Shown piece by piece: positions 1-5,686 of a stretch of 6,943 nucleotides of DNA. Below the pieces are notes generated by a model, which was not told where the DNA came from, searched no databases, and saw only the letters and a program-made list of their open reading frames with translations. A program made the translations under genes and the position numbers. Origin of the DNA: Fidelibacterota bacterium (lineage in GTDB: Bacteria > Bipolaricaulota > Bipolaricaulia > UBA7950 > UBA9294); NCBI GenBank assembly GCA_024278395.1, contig JAJRTG010000182.1, forward strand, positions 1 to 6,943, read 5' to 3'. How positions within the stretch are numbered: position 1 is the stretch's first letter; each line of letters starts with the position of its first letter.

Positions 1-272
1 AACAGGATGAGATGCTCGCGGAGGCGCTGCGGGTCGTACGCCCGGGCGGGAGTCTGATCGTCGCTGAGTATTTCCCCCCCAGGAGGATGAACACCACATG
101 GGCGTTCATCCAAGGGATCGAACGGCTCGCCGGAAAAGAGCACTTCCGCAACTTCCGCGGGTTCGTGCGCGCCGGCGGGGCGGAACGGTTCATCGCGCGA
201 CTGCCGAGGACGGCACGACAGGAGCGTATCTTCAACGGAACGATCGAGCTCATCGTCGCAAAGAAGCCTTGA
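1..272 (+). CDS. SAM-dependent methyltransferase, C-terminal part (5' end off window)
   Basis: Only the last 90 or so codons are present; the reading frame is open at the left edge (codons CAG GAT GAG precede the first ATG at 12), so that ATG is internal rather than the start. The segment ALRVVRPGGSLIVAEYF (about residues 5-21 counted from that ATG) matches the stretch after motif III of class I Rossmann-fold methyltransferases of the UbiE/Methyltransf_11 type, where an R-V-L-(K/R)-P-G-G turn leads into a beta strand. The C-terminal strand ending GTIELIVAKKP also fits this fold. Substrate cannot be told: the SAM-binding glycine motif and most of the substrate pocket lie outside the window. 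It ends 117 bases before the hydrogenase operon and has no obvious functional link to it; I infer a separate transcription unit because a promoter follows. Confidence 0.8.
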   Translation, partial: QDEMLAEALRVVRPGGSLIVAEYFPPRRMNTTWAFIQGIERLAGKEHFRNFRGFVRAGGAERFIARLPRTARQERIFNGTIELIVAKKP

Positions 273-302
273 AAAATATCCGAACCCCACCGTCCGATTT
301 AC

Positions 303-332
303 TTGACAATCCCCCGTTGTACACTGTAAGAT
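303..332 (+). promoter_or_regulatory. Sigma70-like promoter for the mbh operon
   Basis: A perfect -35 hexamer TTGACA (303-308) is followed after an 18-base spacer by TAAGAT (327-332), which matches the TATAAT consensus at 4 of 6 positions. A start of transcription near 339 would give a leader of about 50 bases before the mbhA ATG at 390. It lies in the only intergenic gap upstream of twelve tightly packed genes, which fits a single operon promoter. The perfect -35 box is the main hint that the host is bacterial. The call is inference from sequence only. Confidence 0.5.
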
Positions 333-378
333 ACGATGGTCCAGAGGGATAGGCAGTAACGAGACAACCCGCTAGTTT

Positions 379-384
379 GGAGGA
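379..384 (+). promoter_or_regulatory. Shine-Dalgarno site of mbhA
   Basis: GGAGGA sits 5 bases before the ATG at 390. It decides the start of mbhA and argues against a longer open frame that begins at 377 in a different phase. Confidence 0.75.
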
Positions 385-389
385 ACTGG

Positions 390-914
390 ATGCCCGCATT
401 CTTGGCTACGTCGATCGTCGCCTACGTCCTCTATCTTATTTTGACTCTGTTCACCGGGCGCGTCGGCCTGTGGAGCGCTGGAGAGCTGATCTCCGGCGCG
501 GTTCTATCCCTGATCGCAGGAGCGATCGCCTACCGGGTCTCGTTCGAGAAGGAACGGGCGGGCGAGAAGAGCAGCATGCGCCTGCTCAACCCGCTCAGAC
601 TCATTTACTTCCTGCTCTACCTGATCGGACCGTTCTTCATCGCCATGGCGAAAGCGAACCTCGACGTCGCCTATCGCGTGATCACCGGGAGGATCCGCCC
701 GGGGATCGTCAGGATCTCGCCCGGATTGAAGACAGACTTCGGGATAACCCTGCTCGCCAACTCGATCACCCTTACCCCTGGGACCCTGTCCGTCGACGTA
801 GACGAGGATACAAGGGACCTCTACGTGCACTGGATAAACGTCAAGGATCCGGAGCCATCCTGTGCGGAGGTCTGCGGCAACTTCGCCGATTGGGCAAGGA
901 GGATCGCGGAATGA
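390..914 (+). CDS. mbhA: Mbh/Mrp antiporter subunit MrpE-like (MbhA)
   Basis: A 174-residue membrane subunit of the MrpE/MnhE family, part of the cation-translocating module of membrane-bound hydrogenase. Two hydrophobic stretches at the N-terminus (about 3-21 and 28-48) and another at about 69-87 are followed by a soluble C-terminal domain. Family hallmarks are clear: NLDVAYRVITGRIRPG (90-105), then RISPGLKTD (108-116), LLANSITLTPGTL (121-133) and DLYVHWI (143-149). Length is typical of the family. In Mrp complexes MrpE is needed for assembly and sits with MrpF and MrpG. The start is set by GGAGGA 5 bases upstream. Its stop overlaps the next start as ATGA (911-914), so translation is likely coupled. 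It is the first gene of the operon. Confidence 0.93.
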   Translation: MPAFLATSIVAYVLYLILTLFTGRVGLWSAGELISGAVLSLIAGAIAYRVSFEKERAGEKSSMRLLNPLRLIYFLLYLIGPFFIAMAKANLDVAYRVITGRIRPGIVRISPGLKTDFGITLLANSITLTPGTLSVDVDEDTRDLYVHWINVKDPEPSCAEVCGNFADWARRIAE

Positions 915-1177
915 TCGTCGACCCGATCGTCTTTTTTATTGTCGCCATATTCTTCCTTCTCTTCACCATATTCAGCATGGTCCGCCTCGGGCTCGGGCCG
1001 ACGACCGGAGATCGGATCGTGGCGCTCGACACGATAAACACCCTGGTCGTATCCGGGATGATCGTCCTGAGCGCGGCGTACAACGAGGTGATCTTCGTCG
1101 ATGTGGCGATCATCTACGCGCTCCTGTCGTTCGTGGGGACGCTCTACGTCGCCCGCTACCTGGAGGGGGGGCTATGA
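911..1177 (+). CDS. mbhB: Mbh/Mrp antiporter subunit MrpF-like (MbhB)
   Basis: An 88-residue protein of the MrpF/MnhF family with three predicted membrane helices (about 5-25, 37-56, 60-82). The diagnostic loop GPTTGDRIVALDTIN (29-43), with its conserved aspartates, and the end motif FVDVAIIYALLSFVGTLYVA (62-81) are both present. The MrpF aspartate region is implicated in ion passage in Mrp systems (family knowledge). I chose ATG 911 because AAGGAGGA lies at 896-903, 7 bases upstream, and because the protein then begins where the family begins; the same frame is open further upstream but there it only shadows mbhA. Overlaps both neighbours as ATGA. Confidence 0.93.
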   Translation: MIVDPIVFFIVAIFFLLFTIFSMVRLGLGPTTGDRIVALDTINTLVVSGMIVLSAAYNEVIFVDVAIIYALLSFVGTLYVARYLEGGL

Positions 1178-1509
1178 ACATCCTGATTTACATCCTTTTC
1201 GGCATAGGGCTTGCGTTCAACGGCCTCGGGTCGTTCGCCCTGATCCGGTTCCCTGACGTGTACACGCGCCTGCACTGGGCGACCAAGTGCACCACCTTCG
1301 GATCCATCTTCACCACCGCGGCGGTGATCGTCTACGGGTTCGCGCGGGGGGGAGCGGCGTACCACACCCTCGCCATACATTCGATAGTCGCGCTTATCGC
1401 ACTTCTGATCACCAATCCGACCGGAGCGCACGCCATCGCCCGCGCCACCTACCGAAGCGGAGTAAAACCGAAGTTCGCCGTCGTGGACAAGTTGGAGGAG
1501 AAATCATGA
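1174..1509 (+). CDS. mbhC: Mbh/Mrp antiporter subunit MrpG-like (MbhC)
   Basis: A 111-residue protein of the MrpG/MnhG/PhaG family with three predicted helices (about 3-25, 41-60, 65-81). Hallmarks are ALIRFPDVYTRLHWATKC (22-39) and, near the end, NPTGAHAIARATYRSG (81-96), both characteristic of MrpG. With MrpE and MrpF it forms the distal end of the cation-translocating part. Start ATG 1174 is preceded by GGAGG (1162-1166) at 7 bases and overlaps the mbhB stop as ATGA. The frame is open upstream to 862, but that part overlaps two well-identified genes and encodes arginine-rich shadow sequence. The C-terminal tail (about 97-111) is polar and charged. Confidence 0.93.
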   Translation: MNILIYILFGIGLAFNGLGSFALIRFPDVYTRLHWATKCTTFGSIFTTAAVIVYGFARGGAAYHTLAIHSIVALIALLITNPTGAHAIARATYRSGVKPKFAVVDKLEEKS

Positions 1510-1757
1510 CCGCACAGGCCGTCATTCAGGTGTTCATCCTCGTCTTGATCCTCGCCGGAGGGATCCTCGCCGTGTGGCTGCGCGACCTGCTCGCGGCGGT
1601 GATCGCCCTCGCCGGCGCAAGCCTGCTCGTGTCGCTCGAGTTCTACATCCTGCAGGCGCCGGACGTGGCGATCGCCGAGGCGGGGATCGGAGCGGCCCTA
1701 ACGACCGCGATCTACGTGATCGCGCTCCGGCGTACCCGCAGAAAGGAGAAGGAATGA
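1506..1757 (+). CDS. mbhD: MbhD, DUF4040 subunit (MrpA C-terminal part)
   Basis: An 83-residue membrane protein equivalent to a segment of the C-terminal part of MrpA (DUF4040/MbhD family), encoded as a separate gene as in Mbh operons. Three hydrophobic helices cover about 6-24, 27-46 and 54-73. The diagnostic stretch is LEFYILQAPDVAIAEAGIGAAL (44-65): the Y-I-L-Q-A-P-D-V-A-I-x-E-A signature, with an acidic pair (D53, E58) inside the membrane. The tail is strongly basic then mixed (RRTRRKEKE). Start ATG 1506 has GGAGGAG at 1494-1500, 5 bases upstream, and overlaps the mbhC stop as ATGA. Residues of this family line the Na+/H+ exchange region in the known Mbh structure (established knowledge, not visible here). 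Confidence 0.92.
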   Translation: MTAQAVIQVFILVLILAGGILAVWLRDLLAAVIALAGASLLVSLEFYILQAPDVAIAEAGIGAALTTAIYVIALRRTRRKEKE

Positions 1758-2029
1758 AAAAGGCGGTGGTCTTCTCCGCGTTCCTGTTCGTCGCGGCGTT
1801 CCTCATCCTGGCGGGGGCGCAGATGCGCCCGTTCGGCGCCCCGACAAGTCCGCTTATGGACGATTACTTCATAAACCACGCGCAGGCCGAGGTCTCGGCG
1901 AACAACGTCGTCACCTCCATCGTCTTCGACTACCGCGGTTTCGACACCCTGGGCGAGGCGACGGTGCTGTTCAGCGCCGTCGTGGGGGTGCTCGCGCTCT
2001 TCCGCAAACTACGGGAGGACGAACGATGA
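1754..2029 (+). CDS. mbhE: MbhE subunit (MrpA C-terminal/MrpB N-terminal-like)
   Basis: A 91-residue protein equivalent to the last segment of MrpA, which in Mbh operons is a separate gene. A hydrophobic N-terminal helix (about 4-22) is followed by a short polar loop (NHAQAEVSANNVVTS, 41-55) and the family signature IVFDYRGFDTLGEATVLF (56-73), then a second helix to about 83. The D-Y-R-G-F-D-T-x-G-E motif is the strongest identifier and holds conserved charges. Start ATG 1754 is preceded by AAAGGAG (1742-1748) at 5 bases; it overlaps the mbhD stop as ATGA. Ends in a charged tail RKLREDER whose GGGAGG codons double as the ribosome binding site of mbhF. Confidence 0.9.
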   Translation: MKKAVVFSAFLFVAAFLILAGAQMRPFGAPTSPLMDDYFINHAQAEVSANNVVTSIVFDYRGFDTLGEATVLFSAVVGVLALFRKLREDER

Positions 2030-2496
2030 ACGGCGAGATGTCGGTGATCGTGAGGACGATCACGCGCTTCGTGTACGGACTGATCGTCGTGTTCGGTTTC
2101 TACGTCATCATGCACGGGCACCTCACCCCGGGAGGCGGGTTCCAAGGGGGAGCGGTTGTGGCGACGGCGTTCGCCCTCCTCATCGTCGCCTTCGGAGCGG
2201 CGGGACTCAAGGGAAAGCTCAACGACCATCTCCTGCAGTCCCTGGAGGAGGTGGGAGCCCTCGCCTTCCTCGTCCTCGGGTTCATCGGGATCGGAACAGC
2301 CTTCTTCTACAACATCATTGCGAACTCCGGGGCTGTCTTCGGCTCCCCCACCCCGATCGGCCCGAACCCCGGGTTCCTGAACACCGGCGGAACGCTCCCC
2401 TGGATGAACTGGGCGGTGGGACTAAAGGTGATGACCGGCCTGGCGAGCGTCGTCCTGGTCATGCTCGTCGGGGCACGCGAGGAGGAAGAAACATGA
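2026..2496 (+). CDS. mbhF: Mbh/Mrp antiporter subunit MrpB-like (MbhF)
   Basis: A 156-residue MrpB/MnhB family subunit with about four membrane helices (about 14-29, 41-58, 75-96, 130-148). The hallmark HGHLTPGGGFQGGAVVA (30-46) is intact. A loop rich in Pro, Gly and Asn (about 100-124) separates helices 3 and 4, as in the family. MrpB works with MbhD/MbhE to form the Na+ path in models of Mrp and Mbh. Start ATG 2026 is chosen because of GGGAGGA (2013-2019) 6 bases upstream and the ATGA overlap with mbhE; an internal ATG at 2038 is possible but has poorer support. The acidic tail REEEET overlaps the Shine-Dalgarno sequence of mbhG. Confidence 0.93.
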   Translation: MNGEMSVIVRTITRFVYGLIVVFGFYVIMHGHLTPGGGFQGGAVVATAFALLIVAFGAAGLKGKLNDHLLQSLEEVGALAFLVLGFIGIGTAFFYNIIANSGAVFGSPTPIGPNPGFLNTGGTLPWMNWAVGLKVMTGLASVVLVMLVGAREEEET

Positions 2497-2843
2497 TGAT
2501 CGGAAACTTCCCGTACATCGTCGCCATGCTGCTTGTGGCCATCGGGATCTACGCCCTCCTTTTCAAGCGCAACCTGATCAAGCTCGTGATCGGGATCTCG
2601 CTGGTCGAAACCGGAGTGAACCTGTTCCTGGTCACCCTCGGCTACCGCACCGCCGGGATCGCCCCGATCTATACGTACGCGCCGAACGCAAAGCCGATGG
2701 TCCTACCCACCCCGCAGGCCCTCACCCTCACGAGCATCGTCATCGGCCTTGCAACGACGGCGCTCCTGCTATCGTTCGTCGTCTTCATCTACCGCCACTA
2801 CGGAACCCTGAATGTACGTGAGATAAAGGAGCTGCGAGGATGA
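2493..2843 (+). CDS. mbhG: Mbh/Mrp antiporter subunit MrpC-like (MbhG, NuoK family)
   Basis: A 116-residue MrpC/MnhC subunit, homologous to complex I NuoK. Three helices are predicted (about 6-24, 29-50, 78-101). The conserved glutamate of helix 2 is present (E39 in ISLVETGVNLFL), and the motif TPQALTLTSIVIGLATTAL (73-91) is the family signature before helix 3. The loop between helices 2 and 3 (51-77) is long, as in MrpC and unlike the shorter loop of NuoK. Start ATG 2493 follows GGAGGA (2481-2486) at 6 bases and overlaps the mbhF stop as ATGA; a second ATG follows at once at 2496. NuoK-like subunits connect neighbouring ion channels in this superfamily. Confidence 0.93.
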   Translation: MMIGNFPYIVAMLLVAIGIYALLFKRNLIKLVIGISLVETGVNLFLVTLGYRTAGIAPIYTYAPNAKPMVLPTPQALTLTSIVIGLATTALLLSFVVFIYRHYGTLNVREIKELRG

Positions 2844-4384
2844 ACCCACTCTCCTTCCATGCCCCGGTCCTGTTGATCGCGATCCCGCTTCTGGGGGCGT
2901 TCGCCGTCCCGCTCATCGGTAGGCTCGGAGCCCATCTCCGCAGGATATTCACCGGCCTGATCGCGCTCCTGACGACGGCGTGCGCCGGGCTGGTGGCAGC
3001 GACCGTCTTCTCCGCCGGGACCCCGATCACCTACGTCCTCGGCGGCAGACTCACCCTCCCATCGGGGATGAACTTCCCGATCAGGATCATCCTCGAGGTG
3101 GACGGGATGAGCACGTTTATGGTGATCCTCACAGCGCTCATCCTCGTGACGGCGGTCTTCTACAGCTTCTCTTACTGGCGGAGGCGCTCGGGCGGGACGA
3201 TGTACGACTCCCTCCTCTTCCTCCTCGGGGCCGGGATCTTCGGGATGGAGCTCACCGGGGACATGTTCAACTTCTTCGTCTTCCTGGAGATCACCTCGAT
3301 CGCGGCCTGCGGGCTGATCGGGTTCCGTGTCTGGCAGGGAAGGTCACAGGAGGCAGCGTTCAAGACGATGGCCCTCTACACCCTATCCGGCCTGTTCGTC
3401 CTGCTGGCGATCGGGCTCCTGTATGGGAAGTACGACGGACTCAATATCGCCTACCTAGCAGCACACATCGGGAGCGGTCTCGTCGATCGGATCGCCCTCG
3501 GGCTCCTGCTCGTCGCCCTTGCGATGAAGGCGGGCGTGGTGCCCATGCACATGTGGGCTCCGGACGCCTACGGCGAGGCGCCGGCGCCGATCTCGGCCGT
3601 GCTGGTGGCGAACTCCCAGGCGAGCCTGTACGGGCTCTTCCGGGTGCTGTTCACCCTGTACGGGCTTGCGATAAGCGTCACGACGCTCGGGTGGATCATG
3701 ATCGTCCTCGCCCTGCTCACGATATTCATCGGGGTGACGATGGCCCTTATCCAAAGCGACATCAAGCGTCTGATCGCCTACGGCGCCGTCTCCCAGATCG
3801 GGTACATGCTCCTCGGGGTGGGGGTGGGGCTGGCGACGAGCGCCGGACAACCCGATTACGGACTGGTGGCGATGCAGGGAGGAATATTCCACATGATAAA
3901 CGACGCCGCGTGCGTCGGGCTCCTGTTCCTCGCGGCCGGGGTGATCATCCGCGCCGCCGGTACGCGCAATCTGAACATGATGGGCGGGTTGGCCCACGAC
4001 ATGAGATGGACGGCTATGTTCTTCATGATCGGGGCGCTCGCCCTCGCCGGGATCCCCCCGTTCAACGGGTTCGCATCCAAGCTGATGATCTACGAATCCA
4101 CCTTCCGCTACAGCCCGATCCTGGCGGTGATCGCCATCCTGGGGAGCATCCTCCTCCTCGCCGTCTTCCTGAAGGTATTCCAAGCCGCGTTCCTCGGGCC
4201 GCGGACCATCTCCCCGATCGAGCGGCCGTCGAGGCTGATGCTCGCCTCCATGGGAGTTCTGGCGCTCGTCGTGATCGCGTTCGGGCTCTTTCCCGGGTTC
4301 TTCGTGCATACGATCGTCGGGCCGGCGGCGAAGGCGCTGTGGCTCGGGCGGGACGCGTACATCGGCGCGGTGATGGGAGGATGA
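2840..4384 (+). CDS. mbhH: Proton-translocating antiporter-like subunit MrpD-like (MbhH)
   Basis: A 514-residue, very hydrophobic protein of the NuoL/M/N-MrpD family (Proton_antipo_M domain), with about 14 helices. It is the proton-pumping channel of the complex. Seen in the sequence: E150 in FVFLEI (helix 5 glutamate), K230 in LAMKAGVVPMHMWAPDAY (helix 7 lysine), the broken-helix motif SDIKRLIAYGAVSQIGYM (306-323) and K414 in PPFNGFASKLMIYES (helix 12 lysine). These are the core residues of proton transfer in the family. By comparison from memory with E. coli NuoM and MrpD, the usual helix 8 lysine is a glutamine (Q260), and the HA..K stretch of the middle channel reads NDAACVG (354-360). 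Start ATG 2840 has AAAGGAG (2825-2831) 8 bases upstream and overlaps mbhG as ATGA. One MrpD-like gene only, as in Mbh and unlike Mbx/Mbs, which carries two. Confidence 0.94.
   Translation: MNPLSFHAPVLLIAIPLLGAFAVPLIGRLGAHLRRIFTGLIALLTTACAGLVAATVFSAGTPITYVLGGRLTLPSGMNFPIRIILEVDGMSTFMVILTALILVTAVFYSFSYWRRRSGGTMYDSLLFLLGAGIFGMELTGDMFNFFVFLEITSIAACGLIGFRVWQGRSQEAAFKTMALYTLSGLFVLLAIGLLYGKYDGLNIAYLAAHIGSGLVDRIALGLLLVALAMKAGVVPMHMWAPDAYGEAPAPISAVLVANSQASLYGLFRVLFTLYGLAISVTTLGWIMIVLALLTIFIGVTMALIQSDIKRLIAYGAVSQIGYMLLGVGVGLATSAGQPDYGLVAMQGGIFHMINDAACVGLLFLAAGVIIRAAGTRNLNMMGGLAHDMRWTAMFFMIGALALAGIPPFNGFASKLMIYESTFRYSPILAVIAILGSILLLAVFLKVFQAAFLGPRTISPIERPSRLMLASMGVLALVVIAFGLFPGFFVHTIVGPAAKALWLGRDAYIGAVMGG
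4375..4380 (+). promoter_or_regulatory. Shine-Dalgarno site deciding the GTG start of mbhI
   Basis: GGGAGG lies 5 bases before GTG 4386. In that frame a stop (TGA 4371-4373) lies just upstream and no other start codon comes between, while the two nearby ATGs (4381, 4384) are in other frames, so GTG is the only reasonable start. Confidence 0.7.
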
Positions 4385-4385
4385 T

Positions 4386-4724
4386 GTGAACACGATCGAC
4401 ACCGGTTACGGAATATGGAACTCCATCGTCTGGACTCTCCTCTTTTTGGGGATCCTGAGTATCGGGTTCTGGATCAGGTCCCTCGGAAGGAAGGACTACA
4501 AGGCGGGGACCGGACAGACGAAGGTCTTCCTCTCCGGGAACGAGGAGCCGGACCCGAAGGGGCTGCACGTGCGGGGTGATCACCTCTACTGGGGGATGAT
4601 CGCCGGATTCTCCGGTTATTACGAGAGGATACGAAGGTGGCACACCGGGATCCTGTCGGATTACGCCGCCTGGTTCATCGGAATCCTGTCGATCATATTC
4701 ATCATTTTGGGGCTCATAAGGTGA
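4386..4724 (+). CDS. mbhI: Membrane-bound hydrogenase subunit MbhI
   Basis: A 112-residue subunit specific to Mbh-type complexes, linking the MrpD-like channel with the rest of the enzyme. One hydrophobic helix near the N-terminus (about 12-31) and one at the C-terminus (about 92-111) flank a polar middle. The middle carries FLSGNEEPDPKGLHVRGDHLYWG (48-70), which I recognise as the MbhI/MbxI signature (S-G-N-E near the start and L-Y-W-G at its end), and then YYERIRRWHTGILSDY (78-93). It starts with GTG, one base after the mbhH stop, so the ATGA pattern used upstream is broken here. This lies near the boundary between the antiporter genes and the peripheral hydrogenase genes. Six bases separate it from mbhJ. 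Confidence 0.85.
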   Translation: MNTIDTGYGIWNSIVWTLLFLGILSIGFWIRSLGRKDYKAGTGQTKVFLSGNEEPDPKGLHVRGDHLYWGMIAGFSGYYERIRRWHTGILSDYAAWFIGILSIIFIILGLIR

Positions 4725-4730
4725 GGTGAT
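4723..4730 (+). promoter_or_regulatory. Extended Shine-Dalgarno site of mbhJ
   Basis: GAGGTGAT directly abuts the ATG at 4731 and overlaps the mbhI stop codon. It matches the 3' end of the 16S rRNA beyond the usual core (AAGGAGGTGAT), giving 8 paired bases. mbhJ is the first gene of the peripheral module and is one of the few in this operon that cannot start by ATGA stop/start overlap, which may be why its site is longer. Bacteria and archaea share this anti-Shine-Dalgarno sequence, so it does not tell them apart. Confidence 0.6.
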
Positions 4731-5162
4731 ATGGCACTTCCTCGTTCGTTCAAGAAGGCTCTATGGGTATTCCACGTCGCCACCGGATCGTGCAACGGCT
4801 GCGACATCGAGATCGTGGCCGTCCTCACCCCGCGCTACGATACGGAGAGGTTCGGAATAATGCTCACTGGCACACCCCGCCATGCGGACGTCCTCCTCAT
4901 CACCGGACCGGTGACCCGGCCGATGCTCCCCCGTCTCAAGCGGATCTACGAACAGACACCGGACCCCAAGGCGGTGGTCGTGGTCGGAAGCTGCGGGTCG
5001 ACCGGCGGGGTGTTCTACGAGTCGTACAACCTGCAGGGGCCGGTGGACGAGGTGATCCCGGTGGATGTGTACGTCCCCGGTTGTCCGGCGCGGCCGGAGG
5101 CGATCATCGACGGAGTGGTGAAGGCGGTCGCCAAGCTGGAACAGGCGGGGGTGAGCAAATGA
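4731..5162 (+). CDS. mbhJ: [NiFe] hydrogenase small subunit, NuoB-like (MbhJ)
   Basis: A 143-residue soluble iron-sulfur subunit of the NuoB/hydrogenase small subunit family. It carries the cluster nearest to the [NiFe] site and passes electrons from the ferredoxin-like subunit to it. All four cluster ligands are visible: C21 and C24 in TGSCNGCDIE, C88 in VVGSCGSTGGVF, and C118 in YVPGCPARPEAI. This C-x2-C...C...C pattern is that of a single [4Fe-4S] cluster, as in other group 4 enzymes, which lack the extra cluster domain of larger hydrogenase small subunits. There is no twin-arginine signal, so the module faces the cytoplasm. Length is normal for MbhJ. The stop overlaps the mbhK start as ATGA (5159-5162). 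Confidence 0.95.
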   Translation: MALPRSFKKALWVFHVATGSCNGCDIEIVAVLTPRYDTERFGIMLTGTPRHADVLLITGPVTRPMLPRLKRIYEQTPDPKAVVVVGSCGSTGGVFYESYNLQGPVDEVIPVDVYVPGCPARPEAIIDGVVKAVAKLEQAGVSK

Positions 5163-5686
5163 CCCCGGAAGAAATCCTCGCCCCGTTCAGGGAAAAGTTC
5201 GGCAACGAGATCCTGGATTCCCACACGGTCGAGCGGAGCGTCGGCACGGTGGAACCGCACCCTGTCTACGACGTGTGGATCGAGGTTCCACGGGAACGGT
5301 TGCATGACGCGGTCGAGCTCTTGTGCACCAGCTTCTCGCCCCACCTGTCGGTGATCTCCGGCGACGACCTGGACGACAAGGTCGCGTTCAACTACCACTT
5401 CGCCGTCGGGTGGGGGGATAGATACGGAGAGATTACGTTTACCATCAGGACGCTGGTCCCCAAGGACGACTTCCGCCTGCCCACGATCACCGACCTCATC
5501 CCCGGCGCCCTCACCTCGGAGCGGGAGAAGCAGGAATTCTACGGGATCACGATCGAGGGGATCCCCGATGGACGGAACCTCTTCCTCCCCGAAGAGATGA
5601 CGATTCATCCGTGGCGCAATGATCTGGAGGGGGAGACGAAAAAGGAAGTAAAACGCCTGGTAAAGTGGGAGACGCTCGATGGATAA
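5159..5686 (+). CDS. mbhK: Hydrogenase subunit NuoC-like (MbhK)
   Basis: A 175-residue homologue of complex I NuoC (30 kDa subunit), a structural part of the peripheral arm that holds the small and large subunits together. The N-terminal half is an alpha/beta domain with no cofactor motif. The second half carries the family signature: SEREKQEFYGI (120-130), followed by the LFLPEEMTIHPWRND stretch (141-155), where L-F-L-P-E and H-P-W-R are characteristic of the Mbh/Ech version. ATG 5159 is chosen for its overlap with the mbhJ stop and because the protein then starts as the family does; the same frame stays open upstream over mbhJ but that is shadow sequence. The Shine-Dalgarno sequence here (GGGGGTGAG, 5147-5155) is weaker than elsewhere, suggesting translation depends on coupling to mbhJ. 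Confidence 0.92.
   Translation: MTPEEILAPFREKFGNEILDSHTVERSVGTVEPHPVYDVWIEVPRERLHDAVELLCTSFSPHLSVISGDDLDDKVAFNYHFAVGWGDRYGEITFTIRTLVPKDDFRLPTITDLIPGALTSEREKQEFYGITIEGIPDGRNLFLPEEMTIHPWRNDLEGETKKEVKRLVKWETLDG
5667..5671 (+). promoter_or_regulatory. Shine-Dalgarno site supporting the mbhL start
   Basis: GGGAG lies 7 bases before ATG 5679, inside the end of mbhK. It supports the long N-terminus of MbhL that includes the CxxC pair at residues 12-15. The next possible start in frame, GTG 5736, has no such site. Confidence 0.55.

Larger units (their letters stand above)
273..389 (+). other. Intergenic leader between methyltransferase and mbh operon
   Basis: This is the only sizeable non-coding stretch in the window and is visibly richer in A/T than the genes beside it. 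It holds the candidate promoter (303-332) and the mbhA ribosome binding site (379-384). I see no strong GC-rich hairpin followed by a T run, so no intrinsic terminator for the methyltransferase gene can be supported; read-through into the operon is possible. Confidence 0.7.

Noticed and set aside
273..302. Terminator or archaeal TATA box in the A-rich stretch after the methyltransferase stop
   Set aside because: No hairpin with a T run is visible. AAAAATAT near 273-279 could resemble a TATA box, but it is far from the mbhA start and the TTGACA promoter explains the region better.
377..910. Possible longer start of mbhB reaching back to 377
   Set aside because: This part overlaps mbhA in another phase and encodes arginine-rich sequence; the MrpF family starts at ATG 911, which has a strong Shine-Dalgarno sequence.
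390..4384. Stand-alone Mrp Na+/H+ antiporter operon
   Set aside because: The long MrpA subunit is missing: only its C-terminal parts occur as mbhD and mbhE. Hydrogenase subunits also follow in the same operon, so this is Mbh rather than Mrp.
2980..4389. Plus-strand open frame of 469 codons within mbhH
   Set aside because: Translation is almost entirely Arg, Gly, Pro and Asp in the +2 phase of a well-conserved membrane protein; it has no domain and no start signal.
3455..4402. Minus-strand open frame of 315 codons opposite mbhH
   Set aside because: The translation is dominated by Glu, Arg, His and Pro, as expected for the complement of hydrophobic codons; no motif is visible.
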